Shown in pieces: positions 25,097 to 33,327 of a DNA stretch of 64,000 bases. How positions within the stretch are numbered: position 1 is the first letter of the stretch; each line of letters starts with the position of its first letter. Origin of the DNA: Paenibacillus alginolyticus DSM 5050 = NBRC 15375 (lineage in GTDB: Bacteria > Bacillota > Bacilli > Paenibacillales > NBRC-103111); NCBI RefSeq assembly GCF_000422905.1, contig NZ_KE383949.1, positions 124,001 through 188,000 on the forward strand, in the 5' to 3' direction. The notes beneath the pieces were generated by a model. The model had not been told where the DNA came from. It ran no database searches and saw nothing but the letters and a program-made list of their open reading frames with translations. The position numbers and the translations under genes were made by a program.

Positions 25097-26566
25097 ATGG
25101 TGAAGAAGAAAAGCTCTAAACGTTCGTTCTACTTGGGAGTCCCTCTGCTGCTCCTGATCGGTGTGATAGTAAGCATATATTTCTGGCAAATGCGGCTTCA
25201 AAAACCGATGGAGGTCAATATGGCCAACCATGAGCATAGCTCAGGCGCTATGTCTGAAGCGGCCATGCATACGCATTCTGCGACCGGTGTTTCCTGTGAC
25301 TCGATTGTGCCCAAGGAGACTTCAGGGCCGACCCGCAAGTTCGATCTGACGGCCGCAAAGACGGTTCTGCAACTGGATAATGGAAAAGCGGTCGATGCAT
25401 GGACCTTCAACAACACTTCTCCGGGTCCTGAGCTTCGCGTCACAGAAGGTGACCGCGTCGTCGTTACGCTCCGCAACAAGGATATCGAGGACGGCGTTAC
25501 GCTTCACTGGCACGGGATCAACGTTTCTTGCTCGCAGGATGGCGTTGCGGGGGTGACGCAGGACGCGGTGCAGCCCGGGGAACAGTTTACGTATACTTTT
25601 GTCGCGTCGGCTCCAGGTACTTATTGGTATCATTCCCATCAGATGAGCTCCGTTCAGGCGAAGAAGGGCCTCCTTGGCTCGATTATCGTCGAACCCCGTG
25701 ATAAGTCCGCTCTGCTCTCCTCCGCGAAGGAGGTAACCGCGCTTTATCAGCGGTTGGATTCCAGTATGCTGTTGAACGGCAGCGCCAAGGGACTGAACGT
25801 GCCGGGTAAAGCAGGCGAACAAGTAAGGCTGAGGCTAACCAATGGAGACAACGAAACGATGAACTTCTCGGTCGACGGGGCTCCTTTTCAAGTAATCGCG
25901 ATGGACGGCCACGATTTGCATGAACCCGGCCTCTTGAACGGCACGAACATTCCGGTAGGTGCCGGCCAACGCTACGATCTGCTCATCAAGCTTCCCGAAT
26001 CGAGCAAGGTCATTGTAAGAAATCAATCGGCCAAAGGTCTGTCGATTACGCTCGGTAGTGGCAGCGAACCGGGACCGACGGAGGGCGGGGCGATGTTCTC
26101 GTTCGTCGATTATGGCACCCCGCTGCCGGACGATCCGAGCAGTAACCGCAGGCCTGACCGAAGCTTCGATCTAAGGCTTGGCCAATCCCTCTTCGTCAAA
26201 ACGATCAACGGCCGTTCTTTCCACGAAATCCCTCCCATGAACGTGAAGGAAGGAGAGCGCGTGAATATTACTCTCGTCAATGAGGGAGGCGGTGATCATC
26301 CGTTCCATACGCACGGCCATACCTTCCGTGTGCTTAGCAAAAACGGAATCCCATTGAAGGGCAGCCCCGTCTATCTGGATACGCTTCTGTTGAAAGATGG
26401 CGAAACCTACGAGGTGCAGCTGATGGCCGATAATCCGGGCTTGTGGATGGCGCATTGCCACAATCTTGGGCATGCCTCGATGGGGATGACCATGATGATG
26501 AACTATGAGGGAATCACGACGCCATATAGGGGTGGAACCAAGTCGGGCAACCTTCCCGATCTATGA
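25097..26566 (+). CDS. Multicopper oxidase, membrane-anchored or exported
   Basis: The protein has 489 residues. An N-terminal signal anchor (FYLGVPLLLLIGVIVSIYFW) is followed by a His/Met-rich stretch (MANHEHSSGAMSEAAMHTHS). All four copper motifs are present: LHWHGINV, YWYHSHQM, HPFHTHGHTF and MAHCHNLGHASMGM, so the type 1, 2 and 3 centres should be complete. It probably oxidises metals or phenolics outside the membrane. The start ATG 25097 lies 7 nt after the MFS gene with AGAGGGTGA upstream. Operator-like text (ATTGATGAATCAATTACTAA) lies inside the end of the MFS gene at about 25054-25073. Confidence 0.93.
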   Translation: MVKKKSSKRSFYLGVPLLLLIGVIVSIYFWQMRLQKPMEVNMANHEHSSGAMSEAAMHTHSATGVSCDSIVPKETSGPTRKFDLTAAKTVLQLDNGKAVDAWTFNNTSPGPELRVTEGDRVVVTLRNKDIEDGVTLHWHGINVSCSQDGVAGVTQDAVQPGEQFTYTFVASAPGTYWYHSHQMSSVQAKKGLLGSIIVEPRDKSALLSSAKEVTALYQRLDSSMLLNGSAKGLNVPGKAGEQVRLRLTNGDNETMNFSVDGAPFQVIAMDGHDLHEPGLLNGTNIPVGAGQRYDLLIKLPESSKVIVRNQSAKGLSITLGSGSEPGPTEGGAMFSFVDYGTPLPDDPSSNRRPDRSFDLRLGQSLFVKTINGRSFHEIPPMNVKEGERVNITLVNEGGGDHPFHTHGHTFRVLSKNGIPLKGSPVYLDTLLLKDGETYEVQLMADNPGLWMAHCHNLGHASMGMTMMMNYEGITTPYRGGTKSGNLPDL

Positions 26567-26603
26567 AATCGATCATAAATAAATTAAATGAGGAGTGATC
26601 AAG

Positions 26604-27494
26604 ATGAAAAAAGCAATGGTTGTAAGAATAGGCAAGGGAATCGGCAGCGCGCTGATTGAGAGATTAATCGGGGTTGGTGTCGATGTTGTCGCTTACTCCG
26701 GGTCACGACGCAAGCTAACGGCTTTGGAGGAAGCACTTGCTCATTCCCCGCAATTGCGTACGGTGCTAGGGGATGCCCATGATCCAGAAGGTCTGCTTGC
26801 CGCCGCTGGGGATGGAGTCGACGTTATCTTCTGTGGTATTTATTTGACTTATGACGAGAATCCGGAGAAGGCTAGGCAGATGCTCGAGGCCATCGAAATG
26901 GTCTCTGAGAAAACTGGCGCCAAAGTGGTTACGATCGAAGGAATCTATCGTCCAGCAGGTGAAAATGAGGAAGCGTTGTGTTCCGATGCACGGTATATGC
27001 GTCTGTTAAGTCCGGAGCTATATGGGGCGGATGTCTCAAATACGATCATTCACTATCAGCTCAAAAAAATCGCGCAAGGTAAAGCGGTCAAATTGATGAC
27101 CGACCCAGCAATCCGAAGAGAGTATTTGTATGTGGTCGATGCCGCCCAAGATGCCGTGGAGCTTGCCTCACAAGACTCCTCGTTCGGAGAAACATGGCGT
27201 CTGCTTGGCGGACCGCCCATTACGGCAGAGGAGCTGATCGGAATCGCAGGTTCGGTCGTTCGCACCATCCCACGCTTCGAAAGAATCGGCGGTTGGAAGC
27301 TGAGACTGCTTCAATGGCATGAGCCAAGAGCGAAGGAGATTCTGGATTGCTACGATGGAGGTGGCCGCAACGATCAGGAATATGGACTTGAGTATGTAGG
27401 AAGCGGTGTGGCTACGTCCTATGAAGCGGGTATTGCCGCAACCGTTTCGGGTATAAAGGCGAAGAATCGTCAGGTTAATGATCGGTCGGAATAA
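26604..27494 (+). CDS. NAD-dependent epimerase/dehydratase-like SDR protein
   Basis: The protein has about 296 residues with an atypical N-terminal nucleotide loop: MKKAMVVRIGKGIGSALIERL, where relatives have GATGxIG. The rest is SDR-like: DVVAYSGSRRKL, VLGDAHDPEGLLAAAGDGVDVIFCGI, REYLYVVDAAQDAVELA, and a C-terminus YEAGIAATVSGIK similar to the pseudogene at 22531. ATG 26604 has GAGGAG upstream; GTG 26595 is part of that site. Loss of the glycine pattern may weaken cofactor binding. It is the last clear member of the redox block. Confidence 0.82.
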   Translation: MKKAMVVRIGKGIGSALIERLIGVGVDVVAYSGSRRKLTALEEALAHSPQLRTVLGDAHDPEGLLAAAGDGVDVIFCGIYLTYDENPEKARQMLEAIEMVSEKTGAKVVTIEGIYRPAGENEEALCSDARYMRLLSPELYGADVSNTIIHYQLKKIAQGKAVKLMTDPAIRREYLYVVDAAQDAVELASQDSSFGETWRLLGGPPITAEELIGIAGSVVRTIPRFERIGGWKLRLLQWHEPRAKEILDCYDGGGRNDQEYGLEYVGSGVATSYEAGIAATVSGIKAKNRQVNDRSE

Positions 27495-27552
27495 CTAAAT
27501 AAAGTGATTCCTTTGGAAAAAACAATGAAACTAATTTATAAGCAGATGTAAT

Positions 27553-28107
27553 ATGTCGAAAAGATCGTTTAAGTTAACCGCATTGATAAGCATTATTTTA
27601 TTAATATCCATTCTGATTGTCGGGGTCATTTATAGAACAACAACGGATAAATCCAATCGGGGCAACTTTGATGTGGACCGCAACGCCCAGGTTATAGTCG
27701 ACCTTTCCATCGTCATCGACGCTCCGCTGCAGACCGTATGGCAGCTACAGACCGGCATTGACCAGTGGCCTACCTGGCAGAAAGACATCACCCAGGCGCG
27801 GATGTCCGGTCCACTCGCAGCCGGCAGCTCTTTGAACTGGGAAACCCACGGGCTGCCCGTCGTCTCCACCATCCGCGAGGTAGACCCTATGCGGCGCATT
27901 GTCTGGGGCGGCCCAGCACTTGGCATCGACGGCGTCCACGTGTGGACATTCAAATCGACTCCCAACGGAGTCGTCGTACACACCACTGAGTCTTGGGACG
28001 GCCCGCCAGTGGCTGCCGATCCCGAAGGCATGCGTGCGGCACTCACGTCCTCGCTCACTGCTTGGCTCGACGTTCTTAAGACAACTGCCGAGGCAGCCAA
28101 CAAATGA
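27553..28107 (+). CDS. SRPBCC-family (polyketide cyclase-like) protein with N-terminal membrane helix
   Basis: The protein has 184 residues. An N-terminal helix (LTALISIILLISILIVGVIY) would anchor it to the membrane. The rest matches the START/Bet v1-like SRPBCC fold: VIVDLSIVIDAPLQTVWQL, WPTWQKDITQARM, GSSLNWETHGLPVVSTIREVDP and RRIVWGGPALGIDGVHVWTF. From about 27670 the coding sequence is clearly richer in G and C, with many GCC, CTC, GTC and ATC codons, unlike the genes around it. No good ribosome site precedes ATG 27553. The composition hints at acquisition from a high-GC donor. Function unknown. Confidence 0.75.
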   Translation: MSKRSFKLTALISIILLISILIVGVIYRTTTDKSNRGNFDVDRNAQVIVDLSIVIDAPLQTVWQLQTGIDQWPTWQKDITQARMSGPLAAGSSLNWETHGLPVVSTIREVDPMRRIVWGGPALGIDGVHVWTFKSTPNGVVVHTTESWDGPPVAADPEGMRAALTSSLTAWLDVLKTTAEAANK

Positions 28108-28165
28108 TCCCGTGCGGCCCGCCTCGTGATCCACGACGAGTGACTGAGCGAGCCGTTCACGGGAT
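28107..28165. repeat. Inverted repeat bracketing the end of the GC-rich segment
   Basis: ATCCCGTG (28107-28114) and CACGGGAT (28158-28165) are perfect 8-bp arms. Between them a nested hairpin CTCGT-GATCC-ACGAG is possible. It starts at the stop codon of the SRPBCC gene, and the right arm lies inside the F5/8 remnant. It could be a high-GC terminator carried with the transferred gene or a junction scar. Confidence 0.45.
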
Positions 28166-28314
28166 ATGCACAGCCCGGAAATGCCGTACAAAGCTTCAGC
28201 TTCCCAGCCGTAAACGCACGCTACGTGAAAGTGGAAGGCACGAATCTGCGACCTAATCCGAGTGATGCGAATCGGTATCGGATGGCTTTTGCCGAGGTAG
28301 AGCTCTACGGATAG
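28144..28314 (+). pseudogene. C-terminal remnant of an F5/8 type C (discoidin) domain protein
   Basis: An open frame from 28144 to TAG 28312-28314 reads LSEPFTGYAQPGNAVQSFSF followed by PAVNARYVKVEGTNLRP and YRMAFAEVELYG. The FxxxxARYVKVxGT...FAEVELYG pattern is the typical end of a carbohydrate-binding F5/8C domain. There is no start codon or upstream domain; the SRPBCC gene abuts it. This is the 3-prime tail of a lost extracellular glycosidase or adhesin gene. It still has its terminator at 28323. Confidence 0.7.
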
Positions 28315-28322
28315 AACGACGA

Positions 28323-28366
28323 AATGACCTGCTGAGGCTGTTGGCCTATTAGCGGGTCATTTTTTG
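28323..28366 (+). terminator. Terminator downstream of the F5/8 remnant
   Basis: AATGACC with TGCTGAGGC pairs with GGCCTATTAGC and GGTCATT around TGTT, and TTTTT follows. Confidence 0.8.
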
Positions 28367-28471
28367 TCGAAAATATCATTTTTTTATCCGAAATATGGTA
28401 GCATTCCCGCTGGTTTTCAGCTAGACTGAAGGAAGCTATTTACGAATATCATGTTAAATTGGGGTGGCAGC

Positions 28472-29806
28472 ATGGCGAAAAAAGGTTTATCTATTGGGAA
28501 AAAGGCAGCACCATTTCGACTAGATTCTACACAAGGCATTAAGGGACTGGAAGATTTCAAGGGCAAGCCGTTAGTGATTATTTTCTTGCGTGGAACATGG
28601 TGCCACAATTGCCAGAAACAGATGCCGGAGTTAAATGAGCATTATGAACGATTTTTGGAAAAGGGCGTAAATCTCATTGCTATCGCTGGACAAAAGCTAG
28701 CCAACATCAAAGATTATGTAAATGCGAATGGCATCAAATTCCCCATTCTTTCGGACGAAACGAGAGATGTCATAAAGTCTTATGAGGTTTTCACGCCAAT
28801 TAAATGGGACTCATTCCGAATTGCGATTCCAAGCACGTATATTATTGATGAACATCAAACGATTCGCTATTCCTATATTGGTGAGAACCAAGCGGACAGA
28901 CCGTCTGCGAAAGAGATTTTAGAAGTGATAGATACCCTTTCTATTGTTTCTGATCAGGATAGCTCGATTCAAGAGGAGCTTCCGGTTTTCTTAGCGAATA
29001 TGAAATCCACCCTTCAACACGTGAATACTTCTGCTGCCTATGTGACGAAGAGTATAGAAAACAATTTACATAATATTGAGGGACTTAAGAAAGCTTCTCT
29101 AGGCAACTATGAGCAGTTAGAGGAGTTTGTGAGCGTATATGAGAAAAAGTCTGAGGAATTAAACCAATATAGTCATCAGTTGAACACAACATCGGATGAA
29201 TTCACGGATATTCAGCAGTTGAATCAACAACTAAGTCATAACATTCAAACGACACGCGGTTTGATGGATGAGTTAATTAGTATGACCCTTGTCGTTAATG
29301 AGATGAGTGAGGTCATCTCCAAAATCTCCCGACAAACCAAAATCCTAGCGCTCAATGCATCCATTGAAGCTGCGCGTGCTGGCGAGCATGGCAAAGGCTT
29401 CGCTGTAGTAGCCCAGGAAGTGAGCAAACTGGCTCATGGAACGGAGGAGTCGGCAGGCAACATCACAGCGCAACTGCAAGCGATTGATGAGAAAATCAAT
29501 GAAAGCTTCTCGTCTTTCTCTACGTTTGAAGATACGATGAATACGGTTAGAGAACGAATTTCCGTAAACACAACTCAAATCCTTACCATATCGGATGGCG
29601 TTAAAGTAATCGCCAATGACACGCTGCAGCTAGGTGCCGAACTGAACCATATCAAGGATAGCCAGCACCAAGCGCAAATTGATCTGAGTAAAATTGGCGA
29701 AGTGGAAACGACGATAAATAATGAAGTAAGTGAAATTTTACAGGATATGCACTATCATGTGGAACAATTGAATGCTTTGGATGAGAGAACAAAAAAGACG
29801 AAATAA
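28472..29806 (+). CDS. Soluble peroxiredoxin/thioredoxin-fold and methyl-accepting chemotaxis domain fusion
   Basis: The protein has 444 residues and no membrane helix. Residues 1-155 are an AhpC/TSA redoxin domain: APFRLDSTQGIKGLEDFKGKPLVII, FLRGTWCHNCQKQMPEL with a Cys44-x2-Cys47 pair, AIAGQ, and FPILSDETRDVIKSYEVF, then IPSTYIIDE. Residues 175-440 are long heptad-rich helices containing the MCP hairpin tip: KILALNASIEAARAGEHGKGFAVVAQ and EVSKLAHGTEESAGNI at about 290-335. The tip is the CheA/CheW contact of chemoreceptors. The likely role is a cytoplasmic redox or peroxide-sensing receptor that signals to CheA; this is inferred from the fusion. ATG 28472 follows GGGGTGG; ATG 28451 lies too far from GAAGGAAG. 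It is monocistronic with two terminators behind it. Confidence 0.9.
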   Translation: MAKKGLSIGKKAAPFRLDSTQGIKGLEDFKGKPLVIIFLRGTWCHNCQKQMPELNEHYERFLEKGVNLIAIAGQKLANIKDYVNANGIKFPILSDETRDVIKSYEVFTPIKWDSFRIAIPSTYIIDEHQTIRYSYIGENQADRPSAKEILEVIDTLSIVSDQDSSIQEELPVFLANMKSTLQHVNTSAAYVTKSIENNLHNIEGLKKASLGNYEQLEEFVSVYEKKSEELNQYSHQLNTTSDEFTDIQQLNQQLSHNIQTTRGLMDELISMTLVVNEMSEVISKISRQTKILALNASIEAARAGEHGKGFAVVAQEVSKLAHGTEESAGNITAQLQAIDEKINESFSSFSTFEDTMNTVRERISVNTTQILTISDGVKVIANDTLQLGAELNHIKDSQHQAQIDLSKIGEVETTINNEVSEILQDMHYHVEQLNALDERTKKTK

Positions 29807-29824
29807 TGTTCGCCAGAGTAATTG

Positions 29825-29876
29825 AAAACACCTTTTCATGTACGCATTCTTGCGTAGGTGGGAACGGTGTTTTTTG
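29825..29876 (+). terminator. Terminator of the redoxin-MCP gene
   Basis: AAAACACC at 29825 pairs with GGTGTTTT at 29867, with an internal small stem TACGCA-TTCT-TGCGTA, followed by a T run. Confidence 0.7.
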
Positions 29877-29915
29877 CCTTTCCTGATGGCGAAGTCATCA
29901 AGAAAGGCCTTTATT
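29876..29915. terminator. Second strong hairpin terminator
   Basis: GCCTTTCCTGATG (29876-29888) pairs with CATCAAGAAAGGC (29896-29908) with a single mismatch, then CTTTATTTG. It directly follows the first terminator. Confidence 0.7.
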
Positions 29916-29927
29916 TGTAAATACAAA

Positions 29928-30105
29928 GGGAACGACGATGCGCTATTCGCCTAAATAGCAGCCTTTTTGAGCGTTATGGGAACGTGAGTGCATTATTTAT
30001 CCGTTTCATGCTGAAAGTCGGCTCTCAATGGGAATATAGCGGATCGACGTTCCGCAACGCTTGTATTATTGCCACTTTTGAGCAAAATAGAGCACCAACG
30101 TTCCC
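29928..30105. repeat. Cluster of GGGAACG / CGTTCCC intergenic repeats
   Basis: GGGAACG occurs at 29928 and 29978 and, in the opposite sense, ACGTTCC at 30047 and CGTTCCC at 30099, with about 50-70 bp between units. The units share further text such as a TTTTTGAGC or CTTTTGAGC block and a TATT block. This fills the gap between the chemoreceptor terminators and the convergent Gfo/Idh gene. No protein-like frame is convincing. It looks like a degenerate palindromic repeat array. Confidence 0.45.
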
Positions 30106-30131
30106 AGTCAAGTCGAGAGTAAGGGAAAGCC

Positions 30132-31118
30132 TTATAACAAAACGGGCTGCCCCAGTTCCACGGATTTGTAACCCGCTAAGGCGACAACAGTTGAACGTAA
30201 TCCATCTTCTCCAGTGATCGGTACCTGTTCGCCATTGAGTAAGGCATGAACAAAGTCCTTCACTAAGTAATCATCCATGGAGTCTCCCCAGAAATTCCAT
30301 ACGCCCTTCCCATTTTCCAAACTATATAGCTCATTTTTTTGAGCAAAACCATCCAGTGAAAGGGTGCCTTTCGTACCGATGATCGTCATCGTCACATCTC
30401 CCCAGGTAGGGAATGCTGAGTTCCGCGACCAGCTTGTGTCTAAGACGCCAAACACGCCACTCTCGAATTTGACATGGATCATACCTGTATCATCGATATC
30501 TAGGTTTTCGTTAAATAAAGTAGCTGAATATGCGTAAACTTCTTTCACCTCAGATTGGGTAATCCAATTCATCAAGTCCATGACATGAACGGTATGATCC
30601 AACAAGGCTCCGCCGCCGGACAGCTCCGATTGGAGGAACCAACCGGAAGGAAGCGAACCGCGATTGGTTCCCTTAATGGCTATGATATCACCGATCTCGC
30701 CATGCTCGACCGCTTCCTTCGCTTTAATAACCGAAGCCAAATACCGGCATGGAAATGCCGTCATAAGCTGAACGCCGTTTTCTTTACAGGCGGAAATCAT
30801 AGCTTCCATCTCGGAGACGGAAATGCCAAGCGGCTTTTCACAAAGCACGTGCTTGCCGGATTTCGCCGCCGCAATTGTTATCTCTGCATGACGGGCATTT
30901 TCCGAGCAAATGACGACTGCGTCAAAATCTCTAGCGAGCAAATCCTGATAATTTTCATAATATGGCAAGCCATAATTGGTTGTTACTTCCTCAACTCGGC
31001 CTTTGATTTCGTCTGCGATGCCAACGATTTCGACATTCGACATGGCTCTGAGTGAATTCAAATAAGAGTATGCATGGCCGTGTGCAAAACTGATCATACC
31101 TACTTTTAATTTCTTCAT
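30132..31118 (-). CDS. Gfo/Idh/MocA-family oxidoreductase (gene 2 of pair)
   Basis: The protein has 328 residues. The Rossmann half starts LKVGMISFAHGHAYSYLNSLRAM and includes VEIVGIADE and VLCEKPLGISVSEMEAMI (the EKP motif). The second half has GGGALLDHTVHVMDLMNWI with the catalytic-region D/H residues. The family oxidises or epimerises sugars, inositols or sugar derivatives with NAD(P). The ATG overlaps the stop of the upstream gene (ATGA), so the two are translationally coupled. Confidence 0.9.
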   Translation of the reverse strand: MKKLKVGMISFAHGHAYSYLNSLRAMSNVEIVGIADEIKGRVEEVTTNYGLPYYENYQDLLARDFDAVVICSENARHAEITIAAAKSGKHVLCEKPLGISVSEMEAMISACKENGVQLMTAFPCRYLASVIKAKEAVEHGEIGDIIAIKGTNRGSLPSGWFLQSELSGGGALLDHTVHVMDLMNWITQSEVKEVYAYSATLFNENLDIDDTGMIHVKFESGVFGVLDTSWSRNSAFPTWGDVTMTIIGTKGTLSLDGFAQKNELYSLENGKGVWNFWGDSMDDYLVKDFVHALLNGEQVPITGEDGLRSTVVALAGYKSVELGQPVLL

Positions 31119-32125
31119 GCTGTCTCCTCCCCGAGCTTTGAGCTCGTCTGCAGCTGAACAGACTTTCCTGTCCGAACCGATTCCAGCGCAGCCATGGTAA
31201 TTTCCAAAGCTTTATAAGCATCGTTAGCCGTTACGATGGGCTCGCTTCCATCTCGAATGCATTGAATGAAATGAGATAATTCCAACTCATAAGGGCTGTT
31301 AAATCCCGGACTTTGCGGAACTTCGGCGAACCGTCTGTCTTCTGAATCGGAAGGGGCCTTGCAGATTTGCAGAGAACTGCTTTTTTGGCTGTCGCTGCGT
31401 ATGATGCCTTTGCTGCCCGCAATTTCCGCAGCGGTTTGGAAAGGTCCATGATATCCCCAAAATGCTTCCAGATTGGCCACTGCCCCGTTTTCAAAAAGAA
31501 GAGTAACCAGAGCGTAGTCGATATCATTTACGCGTTGATTCAAGCCATATACCGACTTCACTTCACCGATGGCTGAGCGAAAAAAGTCGATATCGTGTAT
31601 CATGAGATCTGCAATGACGCCGCCGCTTTTATCCGCATCGTAGAACCAAGGTCTGAGATTCCCGGGATGTGAGCCTATCCGTTTGGCATGAGCTACGCCG
31701 ACTCGCCCTAACTTCCCTTCATCGATGGCTTGCTTCATTTGCGCATATTCAGGGAAAAAACGAACAACGTGTCCGACAAAAAGACGAACGCCATTTTGTT
31801 CGCAGCTGCGGATCATCGCTTCTGCATCCTCTAAATTCAGCGCAAGCGGTTTTTCACAAATGACATGTTTTCCGGCTTCTGCCGCTTTCAACGTATATTC
31901 TTTATGTAAGAAGCTTGGCAATGTCACACTGACGACCTCGAAATCTGTCTCGCTCAGCATGGTTTCAAAGGAAGTAAAAGCGGGTGCCCCCGTTTTCTTT
32001 GATAGCTCTTGCGCTAGCTCAAAATCCGTATCGCAGACGCCAACCAGCTTCACATCCGGCATGTTCGCGTAACAGAAGGCATGTACATTTCCCATTCCCC
32101 CGCAACCGAGTATGGCTACTTTCAT
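31115..32125 (-). CDS. Gfo/Idh/MocA-family oxidoreductase (gene 1 of pair)
   Basis: The protein has 336 residues. MKVAILGCGGMGNVHAFCYANM holds the GxGxxG loop, VGVCDTD the acidic end of strand 2, and HVICEKPLALNLEDAEAMI the EKP motif. The second domain has SGGVIADLMIHDIDFFRSAIG with the Asp-x-x-x-His region. It starts at ATG 32125 behind AAGGAGTGA. The pair is divergent from an AraC/cupin regulator at 32267, which probably controls it. The substrate is unknown; sugar-alcohol or inositol-like compounds are plausible. Confidence 0.92.
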   Translation of the reverse strand: MKVAILGCGGMGNVHAFCYANMPDVKLVGVCDTDFELAQELSKKTGAPAFTSFETMLSETDFEVVSVTLPSFLHKEYTLKAAEAGKHVICEKPLALNLEDAEAMIRSCEQNGVRLFVGHVVRFFPEYAQMKQAIDEGKLGRVGVAHAKRIGSHPGNLRPWFYDADKSGGVIADLMIHDIDFFRSAIGEVKSVYGLNQRVNDIDYALVTLLFENGAVANLEAFWGYHGPFQTAAEIAGSKGIIRSDSQKSSSLQICKAPSDSEDRRFAEVPQSPGFNSPYELELSHFIQCIRDGSEPIVTANDAYKALEITMAALESVRTGKSVQLQTSSKLGEETA

Positions 32126-32266
32126 GTAAAATTCACTCCTTACTTTATTGTATAAATATGTTTAACTAAGTTATATGATATACGTATTGCTGGATACCGT
32201 ATATGCGGACATTTATTCTTTTTATATCCATATTAGTGCTGATTGAAAGTGCGGTGATTGAAATAT

Positions 32267-33157
32267 ATGGAAATTTTTAAAGAGCCGATCCCCTACCAGA
32301 ACCCGTCGTTATGCATGAAGGTGTGGCGATTTACCCAGTCGGGAAAAGAACAGAAAGACTTAAATCCTTGGCATTACCATAAAGAGGTTGAGTTCATTTT
32401 GGTTGAAGAAGGGACTCACGAAATTCAGACGCCTAATCGCGTCTACTCGCTTAATGCCGGGGATATTGTGGTTATCGGTTCTTCCCAATTGCATAGAGGA
32501 CGAAAGATCGGCGATAAGGATCTCGTCTATATCGTGCTGCACATCGACCTGCAGCCTTATTTCGATCCGGCTATGATGATGTATTACCGGCACTTTTTGG
32601 AAATATTTCATCCTTTAGAAGAGCTGAATTACATTTTCCGGGAAAATGAAAAGGTGAAGAGGGAAATTGGCATGATCATCACAGATACACATAATGAGGT
32701 TATGGGGAAAAATAAAGGCTATGAAATCGCAGTCAGCATGCATATTAAGCATCTGCTCTTGCTGCTGCTTCGCCATGACAACCGGGAATTATTAATGACG
32801 CATGTCAATGTTGATGCGGATGCTGATATTATTCGATCGCTAGTAGCTTTTGTGGATGAACATTTGACTGAGAAAATAGACATGGGAGCGGCAAGCCAAA
32901 TTGCCGGCATGAGTTACTCCTACTTCTCGAAATATTTCAAAAAAAAAATGGGATCCTCGTTTACGGATTACGTCAATCAAAAACGTATTTCCAAAGCGGA
33001 GCGGATGCTCGTTACCGAAACCCGGAGTGTGGGTGAAATTGCCGAATCTGTTGGGATCGAGAATATGGCCCATTTTTACGAGTTGTTCAAACGATTCAAA
33101 GGGTGTACACCTAAACAATATCTTCGCAAAATGAGTGCGGACAGCCAAATCAAGTAA
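32267..33157 (+). CDS. AraC-family regulator with N-terminal cupin sensor
   Basis: The protein has 296 residues. The N-terminal cupin reads PWHYHKEVEFILVEEGTHEIQ, YSLNAGDIVVIGSSQLHRGRKI. The C-terminal two helix-turn-helix units read IDMGAASQIAGMSYSYFSKYFKKKMGSSFTDYVNQKRI and SVGEIAESVGIENMAHFYELFKRFKGCTPKQY. ATG 32267 has GGTGA 9 nt upstream; TTG 32258 overlaps that site. It is divergent from the Gfo/Idh pair and is the likely sugar-responsive activator of it. Confidence 0.92.
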   Translation: MEIFKEPIPYQNPSLCMKVWRFTQSGKEQKDLNPWHYHKEVEFILVEEGTHEIQTPNRVYSLNAGDIVVIGSSQLHRGRKIGDKDLVYIVLHIDLQPYFDPAMMMYYRHFLEIFHPLEELNYIFRENEKVKREIGMIITDTHNEVMGKNKGYEIAVSMHIKHLLLLLLRHDNRELLMTHVNVDADADIIRSLVAFVDEHLTEKIDMGAASQIAGMSYSYFSKYFKKKMGSSFTDYVNQKRISKAERMLVTETRSVGEIAESVGIENMAHFYELFKRFKGCTPKQYLRKMSADSQIK

Positions 33158-33327
33158 GTCCATCGATACAAAAAAAGGTTGACAACGACTAGGAATTGTT
33201 TGAATATTTATATAAAACAAACCTGAAACAAACTAGAAAGTATGAGTTTTTGGATTAATCAATAAAATAATGAATCAGAATAGAACCAGAGTGGAAGAGG
33301 GCTATAAGATCGCAAGGAGGACATCCC

